Source: Deltaproteobacteria bacterium
Lineage (GTDB): Bacteria; Myxococcota_A; Polyangia; HGW-17
Length of the DNA stretch: 36,904 nucleotides
NCBI GenBank assembly: GCA_027858615.1
Contig: JAQICJ010000236.1
Coordinates: forward strand, 1-36,904
Direction of reading: 5' to 3'
Shown: one piece after another, positions 1 to 8,063 of the stretch
Layout: the number at the start of each line of letters is the position of its first letter
Numbering within the stretch: position 1 is the first letter of the stretch
Made by a program: the position numbers and the translations under genes
The notes under the pieces: generated by a model
The model's input: only the letters and a program-made list of their open reading frames with translations
Database searches by the model: none
What the model was told of the DNA's origin: nothing

Positions 1-16
1 CAGAGGAAGATAAGCC

Positions 17-451
17 ATGAAAGTCGTCATCGGAAGCGATCATGGAGCTTATGAACTCAAGGAAAAACTGAAGATCCATCTGGTTGGCAATGAATATGAC
101 GTCGATGATATTGGCACTTTTTCAGGTAAATCAGTAGATTATCCCGACATAGCCAGAGATTTGTGTGCTGAAGTACTGCAAAACGAAGGTTCAATGGGTC
201 TTCTGATGTGTGGAACTGGATTGGGAATGTCTATTGCTGCCAATAAAGTTCCTGGAATCAGAGCTGCTCTTTGTTCAGAATCATACAGTGCCACCAAATC
301 CAGACAACATAACAATGCCAATGTGCTGTGTCTCGGTGGCAGAACAACAGGGTATGAACTGGCTCAGCATATAGTCGACACCTTTCTTGACACCGAGTTT
401 GAGGGAGGCCGTCATCTGAGAAGGATCAACAAAATCGAATCTTCGCAATGA
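17..451 (+). CDS. rpiB: Ribose-5-phosphate isomerase B
   Basis: This 144-aa cytosolic enzyme interconverts ribose-5-phosphate and ribulose-5-phosphate. Ribulose-5-phosphate is the substrate of the DHBP synthase half of RibBA encoded downstream, so its place at the head of a riboflavin operon makes metabolic sense. The RpiB signatures are visible: an N-terminal GSDHGA loop, the MCGTGLGMSIAANK segment carrying the catalytic Cys near residue 66, and HNNANVL near residue 100. The length is normal for the RpiB/LacAB family. A purine-rich GAGGAAG lies about 7 bases before the ATG. The stop overlaps the ribD ATG by four bases (ATGA), so translation is probably coupled. The promoter lies outside the window. 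Confidence 0.95.
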   Translation: MKVVIGSDHGAYELKEKLKIHLVGNEYDVDDIGTFSGKSVDYPDIARDLCAEVLQNEGSMGLLMCGTGLGMSIAANKVPGIRAALCSESYSATKSRQHNNANVLCLGGRTTGYELAQHIVDTFLDTEFEGGRHLRRINKIESSQ

Positions 452-1596
452 GTAAGGCACAACGGGAATTAATTAGTTCCCGTTTCAGATCAGGAAAGAA
501 TATCAGAGTGCAAAACCAATCCAGGCATGAAAATTTCATGCGTGAAGCCTTCAAATTAGCTGAAAAAGGTCTGGGTCGTACTGCTCCTAATCCTCCTGTG
601 GGAGCTGTTATAGTTAAAAACAACAAAATTATAGGTAGAGGGTGGCATCAAGGAGCTGGTTTGCCCCACGCCGAGATTAAAGCCATCAAAGATGCCGGAA
701 TTGAAGCAAAAGGAGCTTCAATTTATGTAACTTTGGAACCATGCAATCATTTCGGCAAAACTCCTCCCTGTTCCAAGGCCATTAAAAATGCTGGACTCAT
801 CAATGTTTATTTTTCCGTCAGGGATCCTCATCAGAAAGCAGGTGGAGGAGGAGCTTTTCTCAGAAATGCCGGGCTGAAGGTCGAGGGAAATATCCTTCTG
901 GAAGAGGGAGAGGAAATGATAAAAGGTTTTCTTGCCCGTATCCGGAAAAATCGACCTCATGTACTTTTGAAACTGGCTCTTACCCTGGATGGGAAAATTG
1001 CCGATCACACTGGAGAAAGCCGCTATATTTCCTCCTCCGGTTCTCGAAAACTTGTTCATGAATGGCGAAATTTTGCAGATGGAGTCATGGTGGGGGGCAA
1101 TACTTTTGCCAGTGATAATCCAAGGCTTAATTGCCGCTTGCCCCAGGGAAAAGATCCGTTAAGATTTATCCTTGATGCCAAGTTGAAACATTTCAATCTC
1201 CATGCCAATGTTTTTAAAAATGGAGAAGGACAGATTTATTTTGTTGTTTCCGATAAGTTGGAAATATCAGAAAAAGAAATTTTGCCGGCAAAATTAATCA
1301 AAAGTCCGGTTCGACCTGATGGTTATTTTGATCTGCATTTTGTATTCAATAAACTGGCTGAACTCGGTTTAAACCGGGTTATGGTTGAAGGTGGTGGCAA
1401 ATTGGCAGCCTCCTTAATTGAAGAGCAGATTGTTGATGAAATTGCACTTTTTTATGCACCGGTGTTTATGCTTGACAATGCAGCCGTCAATGGGTTTGGT
1501 TCAAAAAAATCATATCTGGTGAAAGATATGAAACGTCTTTCCAGTTATACTTGCAGCAGGATCGGTGATGATCTGCTCCTGCAAGGAAAGTTTTAA
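448..1596 (+). CDS. ribD: Bifunctional riboflavin deaminase/reductase RibD
   Basis: RibD deaminates and then reduces the pyrimidine intermediate after the GTP cyclohydrolase II step. The N-terminal deaminase domain shows the zinc motifs PHAE and PC-x8-PC (EPCNHFGKTPPC). The C-terminal reductase domain begins near residue 165 with LLKLALTLDGKIAD and continues through VMVGGNTFASDNPRL to the VEGGGKLAASL nucleotide-binding segment. The total of 382 aa is slightly long because about 20 extra residues precede the usual start. The ATG at 448 overlaps the rpiB stop but has no clear Shine-Dalgarno. A GTG at 508 with AGGAAAG nine bases upstream is a credible alternative start. The family assignment is certain; the start is not. 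Confidence 0.95.
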   Translation: MSKAQRELISSRFRSGKNIRVQNQSRHENFMREAFKLAEKGLGRTAPNPPVGAVIVKNNKIIGRGWHQGAGLPHAEIKAIKDAGIEAKGASIYVTLEPCNHFGKTPPCSKAIKNAGLINVYFSVRDPHQKAGGGGAFLRNAGLKVEGNILLEEGEEMIKGFLARIRKNRPHVLLKLALTLDGKIADHTGESRYISSSGSRKLVHEWRNFADGVMVGGNTFASDNPRLNCRLPQGKDPLRFILDAKLKHFNLHANVFKNGEGQIYFVVSDKLEISEKEILPAKLIKSPVRPDGYFDLHFVFNKLAELGLNRVMVEGGGKLAASLIEEQIVDEIALFYAPVFMLDNAAVNGFGSKKSYLVKDMKRLSSYTCSRIGDDLLLQGKF

Positions 1597-1604
1597 CAAT
1601 TAAT

Positions 1605-2213
1605 ATGTTTACAGGTATTATTGAAGAAGTTGGAATTCTCAAAGAAACGAGACCAGAAGCGCGATCCTTGAAGGTAGTTGTGCAATCCAAACTTCCTCTG
1701 GACGAAATCAAAATTGGAGACAGCATTTGTGTTGAAGGGATGTGTTTGTCCTGTGTCGGCAAAGATCCCACCAACAAAACTTTTACTGTTGATGCAGTGG
1801 GAGAAACAGTGAAACGTACCACCCTTTCCACTTGGCATAAAGGTCGCAAATTGAATTTGGAAAGGGCTTTGCCGGCAACAGGGCGTTTTGACGGCCATTT
1901 TGTTTCCGGCCATGTTGATTGTCAGGGCAGGGTGGCCAGAATTGTCAACCAGGGACGGCAATTCAATCTGGCTGTTAACTTTCCCGCAGAATACCGGAAA
2001 TTTATTGCCCCCAAGGGTTCTATCACTGTCAATGGTGTTTCCCTTACAGTGGCAGAGATAACCGGTTGCAGATTTACGGTGGCAGTTATCCCCCTCACTG
2101 TCAGGGAAACAACTTTACAATATCTCAGACCGGGGGAGCCGGTAAATATTGAAGTAGATCTTATAGCCAGATATATAGCTAATTTTTTGAGTAATAACCT
2201 TGAAACGAGGTAA
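1605..2213 (+). CDS. ribE: Riboflavin synthase alpha chain
   Basis: This 202-aa protein carries out the final dismutation of two 6,7-dimethyl-8-ribityllumazine molecules to riboflavin. The N-terminus MFTGIIEEVG is the family hallmark. Two lumazine-binding half-domains follow: SICVEGMCLS with GRFDGHFVSGHVD, then SITVNGVSLTV, typical of the tandem barrels of the trimeric enzyme. The start lies 8 bp after the ribD stop and the stop is 3 bp before ribBA, so it belongs to the same operon. The enzyme that makes its substrate, lumazine synthase (RibH), is not encoded in this window, although in many related operons it follows ribBA. The symbol ribC is also used for this gene. Confidence 0.95.
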   Translation: MFTGIIEEVGILKETRPEARSLKVVVQSKLPLDEIKIGDSICVEGMCLSCVGKDPTNKTFTVDAVGETVKRTTLSTWHKGRKLNLERALPATGRFDGHFVSGHVDCQGRVARIVNQGRQFNLAVNFPAEYRKFIAPKGSITVNGVSLTVAEITGCRFTVAVIPLTVRETTLQYLRPGEPVNIEVDLIARYIANFLSNNLETR

Positions 2214-2216
2214 ATA

Positions 2217-3365
2217 ATGTTTTTCAGTGAAAATGAACAGGAAGCCATTTTGCGAGTTGAAAAGGCAATAAAAGAAATTAAAGCTGGAAGGATGGTCATC
2301 CTTACGGATGATGAAGATCGGGAAAATGAAGGTGATCTGGTTCTGGCAGCTGAAAAAGTTACGCCTGAAGCTGTAAATTTTATGGCCAAATATGGTCGCG
2401 GTTTGATTTGTCTCACTCTCATGCCCGATAGAATTGAACAATTGGGTCTTAAAATGATGGTAGACGATAATTCATCCCGTTTTAACACAGCCTTTACCGT
2501 TTCCATAGAAGCTCGCAAAGGAGTTTCCACCGGAATCAGTGCGGCTGACAGGGCTAAAACCATTAAAACAGCTGTTGCCAAAGAGGCGACTTCTGACGAT
2601 TTGATTTCCCCCGGACATATTTTTCCATTGAAAGCCCAAAGAGGAGGGGTTCTGGTGAGAGTGGGACAGACTGAGGGCAGTGTGGATCTGGCACGACTTG
2701 CCGGTCTTTTCCCTGCAGGAGTTATTTGTGAAGTGATGAATGAAGACGGAACCATGGCCAGAAGAGATGATTTGGAAAAGTTCTGCCAGGAACACGAACT
2801 GGCCATATTATCGGTGAATGATCTTATTGTTTACCGGTTGAACCATGAATATCTGGTCAAAGAAAAGATCCATCGCAGATTTCCTTTTGAAATATCCGGT
2901 GAAACCGTTGAAATGGATGTAAGGATATTCACTTCACCTGTAAATGAAAGAGAATTGATGGCTATTTCACTGGGTGAAATTGAAGAAAAAGAGCCAACTC
3001 TGGTTCGAATGCACCGAGGTTGCCATATTTCAGACCTTTTTAGGATTGGACGTTGTAATTGCGGACAAGTGCTGCAGCGTTCCCTTGAAATGATAAAAGC
3101 CGCCGGCAAAGGGATTATTGTATACATTGACGATGGGACTTTCAGTCTGAGTGAATGCATGAATAAGCATATCATTGAACCTCAGGATGAAGATGTTCTT
3201 AACACCAAAAAACATAATTTCGGTTTGGGTGCTCAGGTACTGAAGGAACTTGGGGTGGAAAAATTGAAATTGATCACCGAACATCAGTATGAATTAGCCG
3301 GAATCAAAGCTTACGGTCTGGAAATTGTCGACAGGGTCAGCCCAATCAAAGGAGCCGGTACTTGA
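2217..3365 (+). CDS. ribBA: RibBA: DHBP synthase with divergent GTP cyclohydrolase II domain
   Basis: The N-terminal half (about 1-210) is 3,4-dihydroxy-2-butanone-4-phosphate synthase, with DDEDRENEGD, GISAADRA and GHIFPL motifs. Its second metal-site motif reads RVGQTEGSVDL, so Gln stands where E. coli RibB has the metal-binding His of RGGHT. The C-terminal half resembles GTP cyclohydrolase II and keeps the zinc pattern C-x10-C-x-C (CHISDLFRIGRCNC). The catalytic QEGRGIG loop is replaced by DDGTFSLSE and nearby segments diverge. From sequence alone the GCHII activity is doubtful; a non-functional GCHII half has been described for Helicobacter RibBA. A good GAGG site precedes the ATG by six bases. 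The stop (TGATG) overlaps the next gene's ATG. Confidence 0.9.
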   Translation: MFFSENEQEAILRVEKAIKEIKAGRMVILTDDEDRENEGDLVLAAEKVTPEAVNFMAKYGRGLICLTLMPDRIEQLGLKMMVDDNSSRFNTAFTVSIEARKGVSTGISAADRAKTIKTAVAKEATSDDLISPGHIFPLKAQRGGVLVRVGQTEGSVDLARLAGLFPAGVICEVMNEDGTMARRDDLEKFCQEHELAILSVNDLIVYRLNHEYLVKEKIHRRFPFEISGETVEMDVRIFTSPVNERELMAISLGEIEEKEPTLVRMHRGCHISDLFRIGRCNCGQVLQRSLEMIKAAGKGIIVYIDDGTFSLSECMNKHIIEPQDEDVLNTKKHNFGLGAQVLKELGVEKLKLITEHQYELAGIKAYGLEIVDRVSPIKGAGT

Positions 3366-5188
3366 TGACAATCTATAACTGGCGGAAGTATATTCGTGCT
3401 TCAACTAAGGATTGTGAAGAAATTTTCAGGGAAATTACAGACGGCAGCAAGGTCTTTATCGGAACCGGAGCGGGAGAGCCTGCTTATTTGGTGGATCAAC
3501 TACTGCCCCTGGTGGAGAAAAAAGGTCTTCATCTTATTTTTGGCTGGTCTTTTCGTGAAGTCCCCCTTCTGAGTTCCGATTATTACCCCAAACCTTCATA
3601 TTATTTTCTGACCAGTAAACAGCGTCAATCTTTTTTGGAAGGCAAGGCCGATTACATTCCCGGACAACCTGCTCAAATAACAGAGTCTTTCAAACACGAC
3701 AAAGCACTGGATGTTGTTTTTATTCAGGTGGGAGTTCCTGACAGTCATGGATATTTCAGCCTGGGGGTTTCAGTAGATATCACCAGAGCGGCTATTGAAG
3801 GTGCAAAATTAGTGGTGGCACAGATTAATCAATTCATGCCCAGAACCCACGGTGATTCATTTCTTCATTTTCGCGACATAGATTATTTTGTAAAACATTC
3901 CGAACCGGTTGTCGAATTCGAGCCTCCCGAACTGTCTCTTGAAGTTGCAGAAAGTATCGGTCGCCATATCAGTTATCTGATTCCAGACAGAGCCACTATC
4001 CAGATGGGAATAGGGCCGGCACCCTGGAATGCTGTAAAGCAGAGTTTCCTGAAAAAAGATATTGGAGTCCATTCTTTTGTAATTTCGGACTGGTTGATGC
4101 ATTTGATCAATGAAGGGGTAGTTACCAACAGATTCAAAGAAGTAAACAGAGGCAAGGTTGTGGCAAGTTTTGCCATCGGCACCAGAATGTTTTATGAATT
4201 CCTTGATGATTCTCCGGTTGTGGAAATGAAAACTGCAGAATATGTGTCTTCCAGTAAAATCATTCGCCAGCATTCCCGATTTATTTCCATCAATACACCT
4301 CAAAAACTTGATCTTTCCGGTCAGGTTTGTGCGGGTCATGACGAGAGAGGGTTTTATTCTGATATTGCCGGCATGGACGAATTTGCCAGTGTAATCAGTA
4401 GGTTTCCCGGAGGGAATTCTATTTTGGCTTTCTCCTCTGTGGACAAGGATGGTGTTTCCAATATTTTGCCGTTTTTCAAAGACGGCGAAGGTATTGTTTT
4501 AAAAAGAAATAATATTGATTATGTTCTTACTGAATACGGTTCGATCAATTTGGCCGGAAAAACATTGACCCAAAGAGCTTTGGGGTTGATTCACATTGCT
4601 CATCCTGATTATAGAAAAGAACTTTACAATCAGGTTGTCAATAAAATTCATTTTCCAGTTCTCAACCCTGTTTTTCTTGATTACAAACCAGAAATTATTT
4701 ATCGCCATCAACTGGACAATGGGAAAAATATCACTATCAAGCAGGCTTTGCCCACGGATCTGGAAGACATCAGAAGAATTTTTCATTCTTTCTCCCAGCG
4801 GGAAAAAATGTTGCGATTTTTCAGTTCAGGGAAAAATATTGGCAAATATCTGTACAAGTCTTTTGAAAAGGAAAATTTCCATATTCTGGTTGCTTTTATC
4901 AAATTAGACGGCAATGAGGAGGCGGTTGGAATGGCTGAATTTTCAAAATCCGGCAAGGAAGCGCAAATTGCTTTTGCAGTTAAAAATACACAGCGCCGCA
5001 GGGGAATCGGCAAAAAATTACTGTCCGCCTGCCTCAAACTGGCTCAAAAAGAAAATATACAAACCTTGAAAGCTCAGGTTCTGGTGCAAAATCGCAAGAT
5101 GGTCAATTTTTTTGAAACAGATTCCAATCCCTGGCAGAAAAGTGACGAGGGCAGGATCATACAATTCAGTCTCGATTTTTCAGACTGA
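3365..5188 (+). CDS. Acetyl-CoA hydrolase/transferase with C-terminal GNAT domain
   Basis: Residues about 1-445 match the acetyl-CoA hydrolase/4-hydroxybutyrate CoA-transferase family. Recognisable segments are INTPQKLDLSGQVCA, ISRFPGGNSILAFSS, DYVLTEYGSINLAGKT and RALGLIHIAHPDYR. Residues about 455-600 form a GNAT acetyltransferase domain, with the acetyl-CoA loop RRRGIGKKLL followed by VLVQNRKMVNFFE. Such fusions are known as a bifunctional family; the acceptor of the GNAT half is unknown. The product probably moves CoA between acetate or another short acid and acyl-CoA, perhaps in fermentative energy metabolism. I chose the ATG at 3365, overlapping the ribBA stop, over an upstream TTG. It is cotranscribed with the rib genes but has no evident role in flavin synthesis. 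Confidence 0.85.
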   Translation: MTIYNWRKYIRASTKDCEEIFREITDGSKVFIGTGAGEPAYLVDQLLPLVEKKGLHLIFGWSFREVPLLSSDYYPKPSYYFLTSKQRQSFLEGKADYIPGQPAQITESFKHDKALDVVFIQVGVPDSHGYFSLGVSVDITRAAIEGAKLVVAQINQFMPRTHGDSFLHFRDIDYFVKHSEPVVEFEPPELSLEVAESIGRHISYLIPDRATIQMGIGPAPWNAVKQSFLKKDIGVHSFVISDWLMHLINEGVVTNRFKEVNRGKVVASFAIGTRMFYEFLDDSPVVEMKTAEYVSSSKIIRQHSRFISINTPQKLDLSGQVCAGHDERGFYSDIAGMDEFASVISRFPGGNSILAFSSVDKDGVSNILPFFKDGEGIVLKRNNIDYVLTEYGSINLAGKTLTQRALGLIHIAHPDYRKELYNQVVNKIHFPVLNPVFLDYKPEIIYRHQLDNGKNITIKQALPTDLEDIRRIFHSFSQREKMLRFFSSGKNIGKYLYKSFEKENFHILVAFIKLDGNEEAVGMAEFSKSGKEAQIAFAVKNTQRRRGIGKKLLSACLKLAQKENIQTLKAQVLVQNRKMVNFFETDSNPWQKSDEGRIIQFSLDFSD

Positions 5189-5201
5189 CATTCTTATATT
5201 C

Positions 5202-5256
5202 CTGTTAAAAGATGGGGCTATAAAGTTGAATAAGGCTTTTGTCCCTGTATTAACAG
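5202..5256 (+). other. Long-range inverted repeat after the rib operon
   Basis: CTGTTAA (5202-5208) and TTAACAG (5250-5256) are perfect 7-bp arms enclosing a further GGG/CCC and AAAG/CTTT complementarity. The structure lies just after the acetyl-CoA transferase stop. It could fold in the 3' end of the mRNA, but it lacks a T-tract, so I do not call it an intrinsic terminator. Confidence 0.3.
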
Positions 5257-5294
5257 CATCTTCCGGGTTTATTCTTTAAAACCACTTGTCCTAT

Positions 5295-5321
5295 TTGAAA
5301 ATATATTAATTAGGGTATACT
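5295..5321 (+). promoter_or_regulatory. Candidate sigma70 promoter for the 5461 lipoprotein
   Basis: TTGAAA (5295-5300) and TATACT (5316-5321) are separated by 15 bp, shorter than ideal; shifting the -35 box one base left gives 16 bp. The predicted transcript would start near 5328 and have a leader of about 130 nt containing overlapping palindromes at 5359-5377. Confidence 0.4.
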
Positions 5322-5358
5322 ATCAATACAACAGAACCTAAAAGGTTTGAAAAACGAA

Positions 5359-5377
5359 CATCAATCATTGATGATTA
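5359..5377 (+). promoter_or_regulatory. Overlapping palindromes in lipoprotein leader
   Basis: CATCAATCATTGATG (5359-5373) is a perfect dyad with a one-base centre, and AATCATTGATGATT (5364-5377) is a second, overlapping one. They lie about 30 bp downstream of the predicted start site. This would suit an operator or a small leader hairpin; no regulator is identified. Confidence 0.3.
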
Positions 5378-5460
5378 ATTTTGTTCTAAGGCAGAATTTT
5401 CAACTTGGGTTTTTTGTTTTTTTAATCAATTCATATTCTTTACCCAGAATGGAGTAGATG

Positions 5461-7545
5461 ATGTTTTCAAAAAGAATTCTATCCCGGATTTTCATGGTCA
5501 TTGCCGCTTTTGTTTTTATGAGTTGTGCCAATTCTTCAGGCGACAGCAACAATGAAAATAATGTCAACAATACTAACAATCAACATCAAACATGTGAACC
5601 CAGTGAGGAATCTGGTTTTTATCTAGTTCCTGTGGGCAAAGTTGATTTTGAGATAATCACGGGGGAGCAGGTTGTTTTGAAAGCTATGGTTGTCAAAAGA
5701 ACCGAAAGTGAAGACTATCAAGACGGTCTGGCTGCAGGTTATGAGCTTGGTGTCGAAGTAATTGCCGGTGGTGAAGGAGGAGCCCTCAGTTCTAACACCA
5801 TGATTACCGATGCCAACGGAATGGCCACGGTAGAATTTTCCGGATCAAATGCCGGAAGTTATAAAATTCTTGTTTCCGGTGAAGGAGTCTGTTCCCGGCA
5901 ATATTCAGTTGAAGTCAGAGATATACTGGCCAGATTGGAAGCCTTGGATAATCCCTCAGTAACCTATATCGGCCGCAGGATTTCTCTTGGAGTAAGAGCT
6001 TATACAATGATTGGCGGCAGTGGTGAACAAAATCTGTCCAATCGACCCGTAACCTTTGAACTGGTTGAGCCACAGGGCGCTGACACCATACTTGAGGATT
6101 CCAGCGGTGCTCAGAATCAGCAGATTACGGTCAATACAGATGTTGGCGGTCGTGCCTCCATCTTGTTCAATACCGGTACAGCTCCTTATACTGCAAATAT
6201 CCGGGCAACCCTTGATGGTCTTTCAGTTGAACCTGTTTTAATGCAGGTTGAAGTTCAGGACAACGGCAGTGGCGGTCCTTGTGAAAACAATATTGATTGT
6301 CCTGCCATCGCTCCTATTTGTGATGAAGGAGTTTGTATTGAAGTTACCGGCGGCGGCAGTTGTACAACCGATGATGATTGTATCAGTCCTTATATTTGTA
6401 TCGGCGATTCCTGTCTTCCTCCCGGAGATGGTGAAAAATGCGATCTCCTTTCAACCGCCAATCCCTGTCCTGCAGGCAAGGTTTGTATCGGTGGCTATTG
6501 TGTAAACGAACCCGGTAATTGTACAAACAACGACGATTGCCCCACCGGTTTTCTTTGCGAAGACGGTGTTTGTGTGGGAGAAGGCGAAGATAATTGTTAC
6601 GAAGTTCCTTGCTCTGATCCCAACGATGTTTGTATTAACGGCATCTGTATAAATCCCGATGATTGCAATTTGCAGGATTCTCCCACCAGATTGGGTGGAA
6701 CCTGGAATTTTGACTCCATGCTTCACCTCAGGGATGCGGTTCATCCTATCCTGGGTGGTATTCTCACTGCATCAGAAATACTGCGAGATATTATCCTCGG
6801 CAATTTCTCCATTGGGGGGATTCCTTCCTGGCTCATGAGTGCGGTAAATGACTTTTTGCAGGATTTAATCAGTGAATATGTGCCTGGATGGGCTCAAGAT
6901 CTGATTGTCGCCCTGGGTGACGTCAGTGATATCGTAGATGACATGCGTGTTTTGCATACTGTAAATCTTGTAGCCATGGGCAACGATGAATATTATGGTA
7001 CCCAAGTCTGGGATATGGTTGAATTCGAATACAGAGGCAACTATGTTTCTTCTCCACCTGAAGATATTCTCGGGTTCCAGGTTATTCCCGAAGATTTTAC
7101 TTCCCGTGAAATCTGCGGAACCTTCTATATTGACCAGTACTCGATCCAGAATGTGGTAGGAGGCTTAATTCGCTGGGCTATTGATGTAGTTGTGACCGGA
7201 GTCACTTGTTCCAATGGCGGACCCTGTTATTACAGCCTTGAGGATGCACTTGAAGATCTGATTGATTGTGACGCCATAGCTATTGCTATTGACGACTTGA
7301 TTTACTCTATCTGGTCTGACGCTCCCTCTGTGTATAGTCCTGTTTACAGCGCCTGTGACAATAACAAGATGGATGCCATCGACGAAATCATTCAGGCTCT
7401 CGATAATATAGAAGTCAGCCTCAATCTTCTCAGATTAAGAGGTGTTTCTCCAATAGTCAATGATAGCAACATGCAACCAGGTTCCTGGTATGGTACTCTG
7501 TCTGGAGGAAACTTTGACGGTGAATTCACCGCTGTAAAACAATAA
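5461..7545 (+). CDS. Large lipoprotein with Ig-like and Cys-rich repeat domains
   Basis: This 694-aa protein starts with a lipoprotein signal (lipobox FMSC, Cys22), so it is probably anchored in the outer membrane. An Asn-rich linker follows. Two Ig-like (Big-type) beta domains span about residues 45-265, each with a DxxGxAxxxF-like segment. A run of short Cys-rich units spans about 270-400, with repeating CxxDxDC and GxCV patterns resembling the Dickkopf-like repeats common in myxobacterial surface proteins. The last 290 residues, rich in Ile, Leu and Asp, form a domain I do not recognise. GGAG at 5451-5454 favours the second of two adjacent ATGs (5461; the other is 5458). The function is probably surface adhesion or binding, but this is unproven. 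Confidence 0.8.
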   Translation: MFSKRILSRIFMVIAAFVFMSCANSSGDSNNENNVNNTNNQHQTCEPSEESGFYLVPVGKVDFEIITGEQVVLKAMVVKRTESEDYQDGLAAGYELGVEVIAGGEGGALSSNTMITDANGMATVEFSGSNAGSYKILVSGEGVCSRQYSVEVRDILARLEALDNPSVTYIGRRISLGVRAYTMIGGSGEQNLSNRPVTFELVEPQGADTILEDSSGAQNQQITVNTDVGGRASILFNTGTAPYTANIRATLDGLSVEPVLMQVEVQDNGSGGPCENNIDCPAIAPICDEGVCIEVTGGGSCTTDDDCISPYICIGDSCLPPGDGEKCDLLSTANPCPAGKVCIGGYCVNEPGNCTNNDDCPTGFLCEDGVCVGEGEDNCYEVPCSDPNDVCINGICINPDDCNLQDSPTRLGGTWNFDSMLHLRDAVHPILGGILTASEILRDIILGNFSIGGIPSWLMSAVNDFLQDLISEYVPGWAQDLIVALGDVSDIVDDMRVLHTVNLVAMGNDEYYGTQVWDMVEFEYRGNYVSSPPEDILGFQVIPEDFTSREICGTFYIDQYSIQNVVGGLIRWAIDVVVTGVTCSNGGPCYYSLEDALEDLIDCDAIAIAIDDLIYSIWSDAPSVYSPVYSACDNNKMDAIDEIIQALDNIEVSLNLLRLRGVSPIVNDSNMQPGSWYGTLSGGNFDGEFTAVKQ

Positions 7546-7774
7546 GCTTTTTTCAGTCACTCTATCTTTCTGCCTGCTCCCACCTGATTTTTCTGCATAA
7601 AATCCCATGCAAACGGTTTAATTAAAAAAAGCGTATTCATATACAGATTTATTGGGAACTTGTTCATTGTGAGGGAGAGAGTTGAAGAGAAAAATAATAA
7701 ATATTCCAATATCAACTCGACAGAATTCTAAACTTAAACTATACTATTTCAGGCAAATGAATTGTCTGGTATTT

Positions 7775-7806
7775 TTCACAAATTAACCCAGTGGATAATT
7801 TGTGAA
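7775..7806 (+). promoter_or_regulatory. 11-bp perfect inverted repeat
   Basis: TTCACAAATTA (7775-7785) and TAATTTGTGAA (7796-7806) are perfect arms around the 10-base centre ACCCAGTGGA. The dyad is AT-rich and lies about 260 bp before the 8064 lipoprotein gene. It could be a regulator binding site; it has no T-tract to make it a terminator. Confidence 0.35.
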
Positions 7807-7860
7807 TTTCCGGATTTCATTTTTCAAAATCGATTTTCGTATTTTTTGACAAAGTATTTG

Positions 7861-7876
7861 CTGTTGGACCCAACAG
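7861..7876 (+). promoter_or_regulatory. Palindrome CTGTTGGACCCAACAG
   Basis: This perfect 7-bp-arm dyad with a 2-base centre begins 9 bp after a consensus TTGACA box. It would overlap the spacer and -10 region of any promoter using that box. I interpret it as a candidate operator for the downstream lipoprotein gene. Confidence 0.35.
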
Positions 7877-8063
7877 ACACTACATTTTAAATTGAACTAT
7901 GTTTTCGATTTTTGTAATCCCTTGACTAATCCATATTTTATTTTAGAAGTGATTATTAGAGTGATTATATGTTAAAAAAATCTTTCCAAGCCTGATTAAA
8001 TTCAAGTCTGCAAAGGAAACTAAGTAATTATATTCTTTATCCTTAAAATTTCAGAGGTTATAA

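Larger units (their letters stand above)
7546..8063. other. 518-bp intergenic region with two strong dyads
   Basis: I find no gene in this AT-rich stretch. It contains two notable dyads, listed separately at 7775-7806 and 7861-7876. A perfect TTGACA at 7846-7851 has no convincing -10 box at 16-18 bp. No clear T-tailed terminator follows the upstream lipoprotein gene. Confidence 0.5.

Noticed and set aside
5189-5457. Intrinsic terminator after the rib operon
   Set aside because: The inverted repeat at 5202-5256 has a long loop and no T-tract, so I list it only as an inverted repeat.
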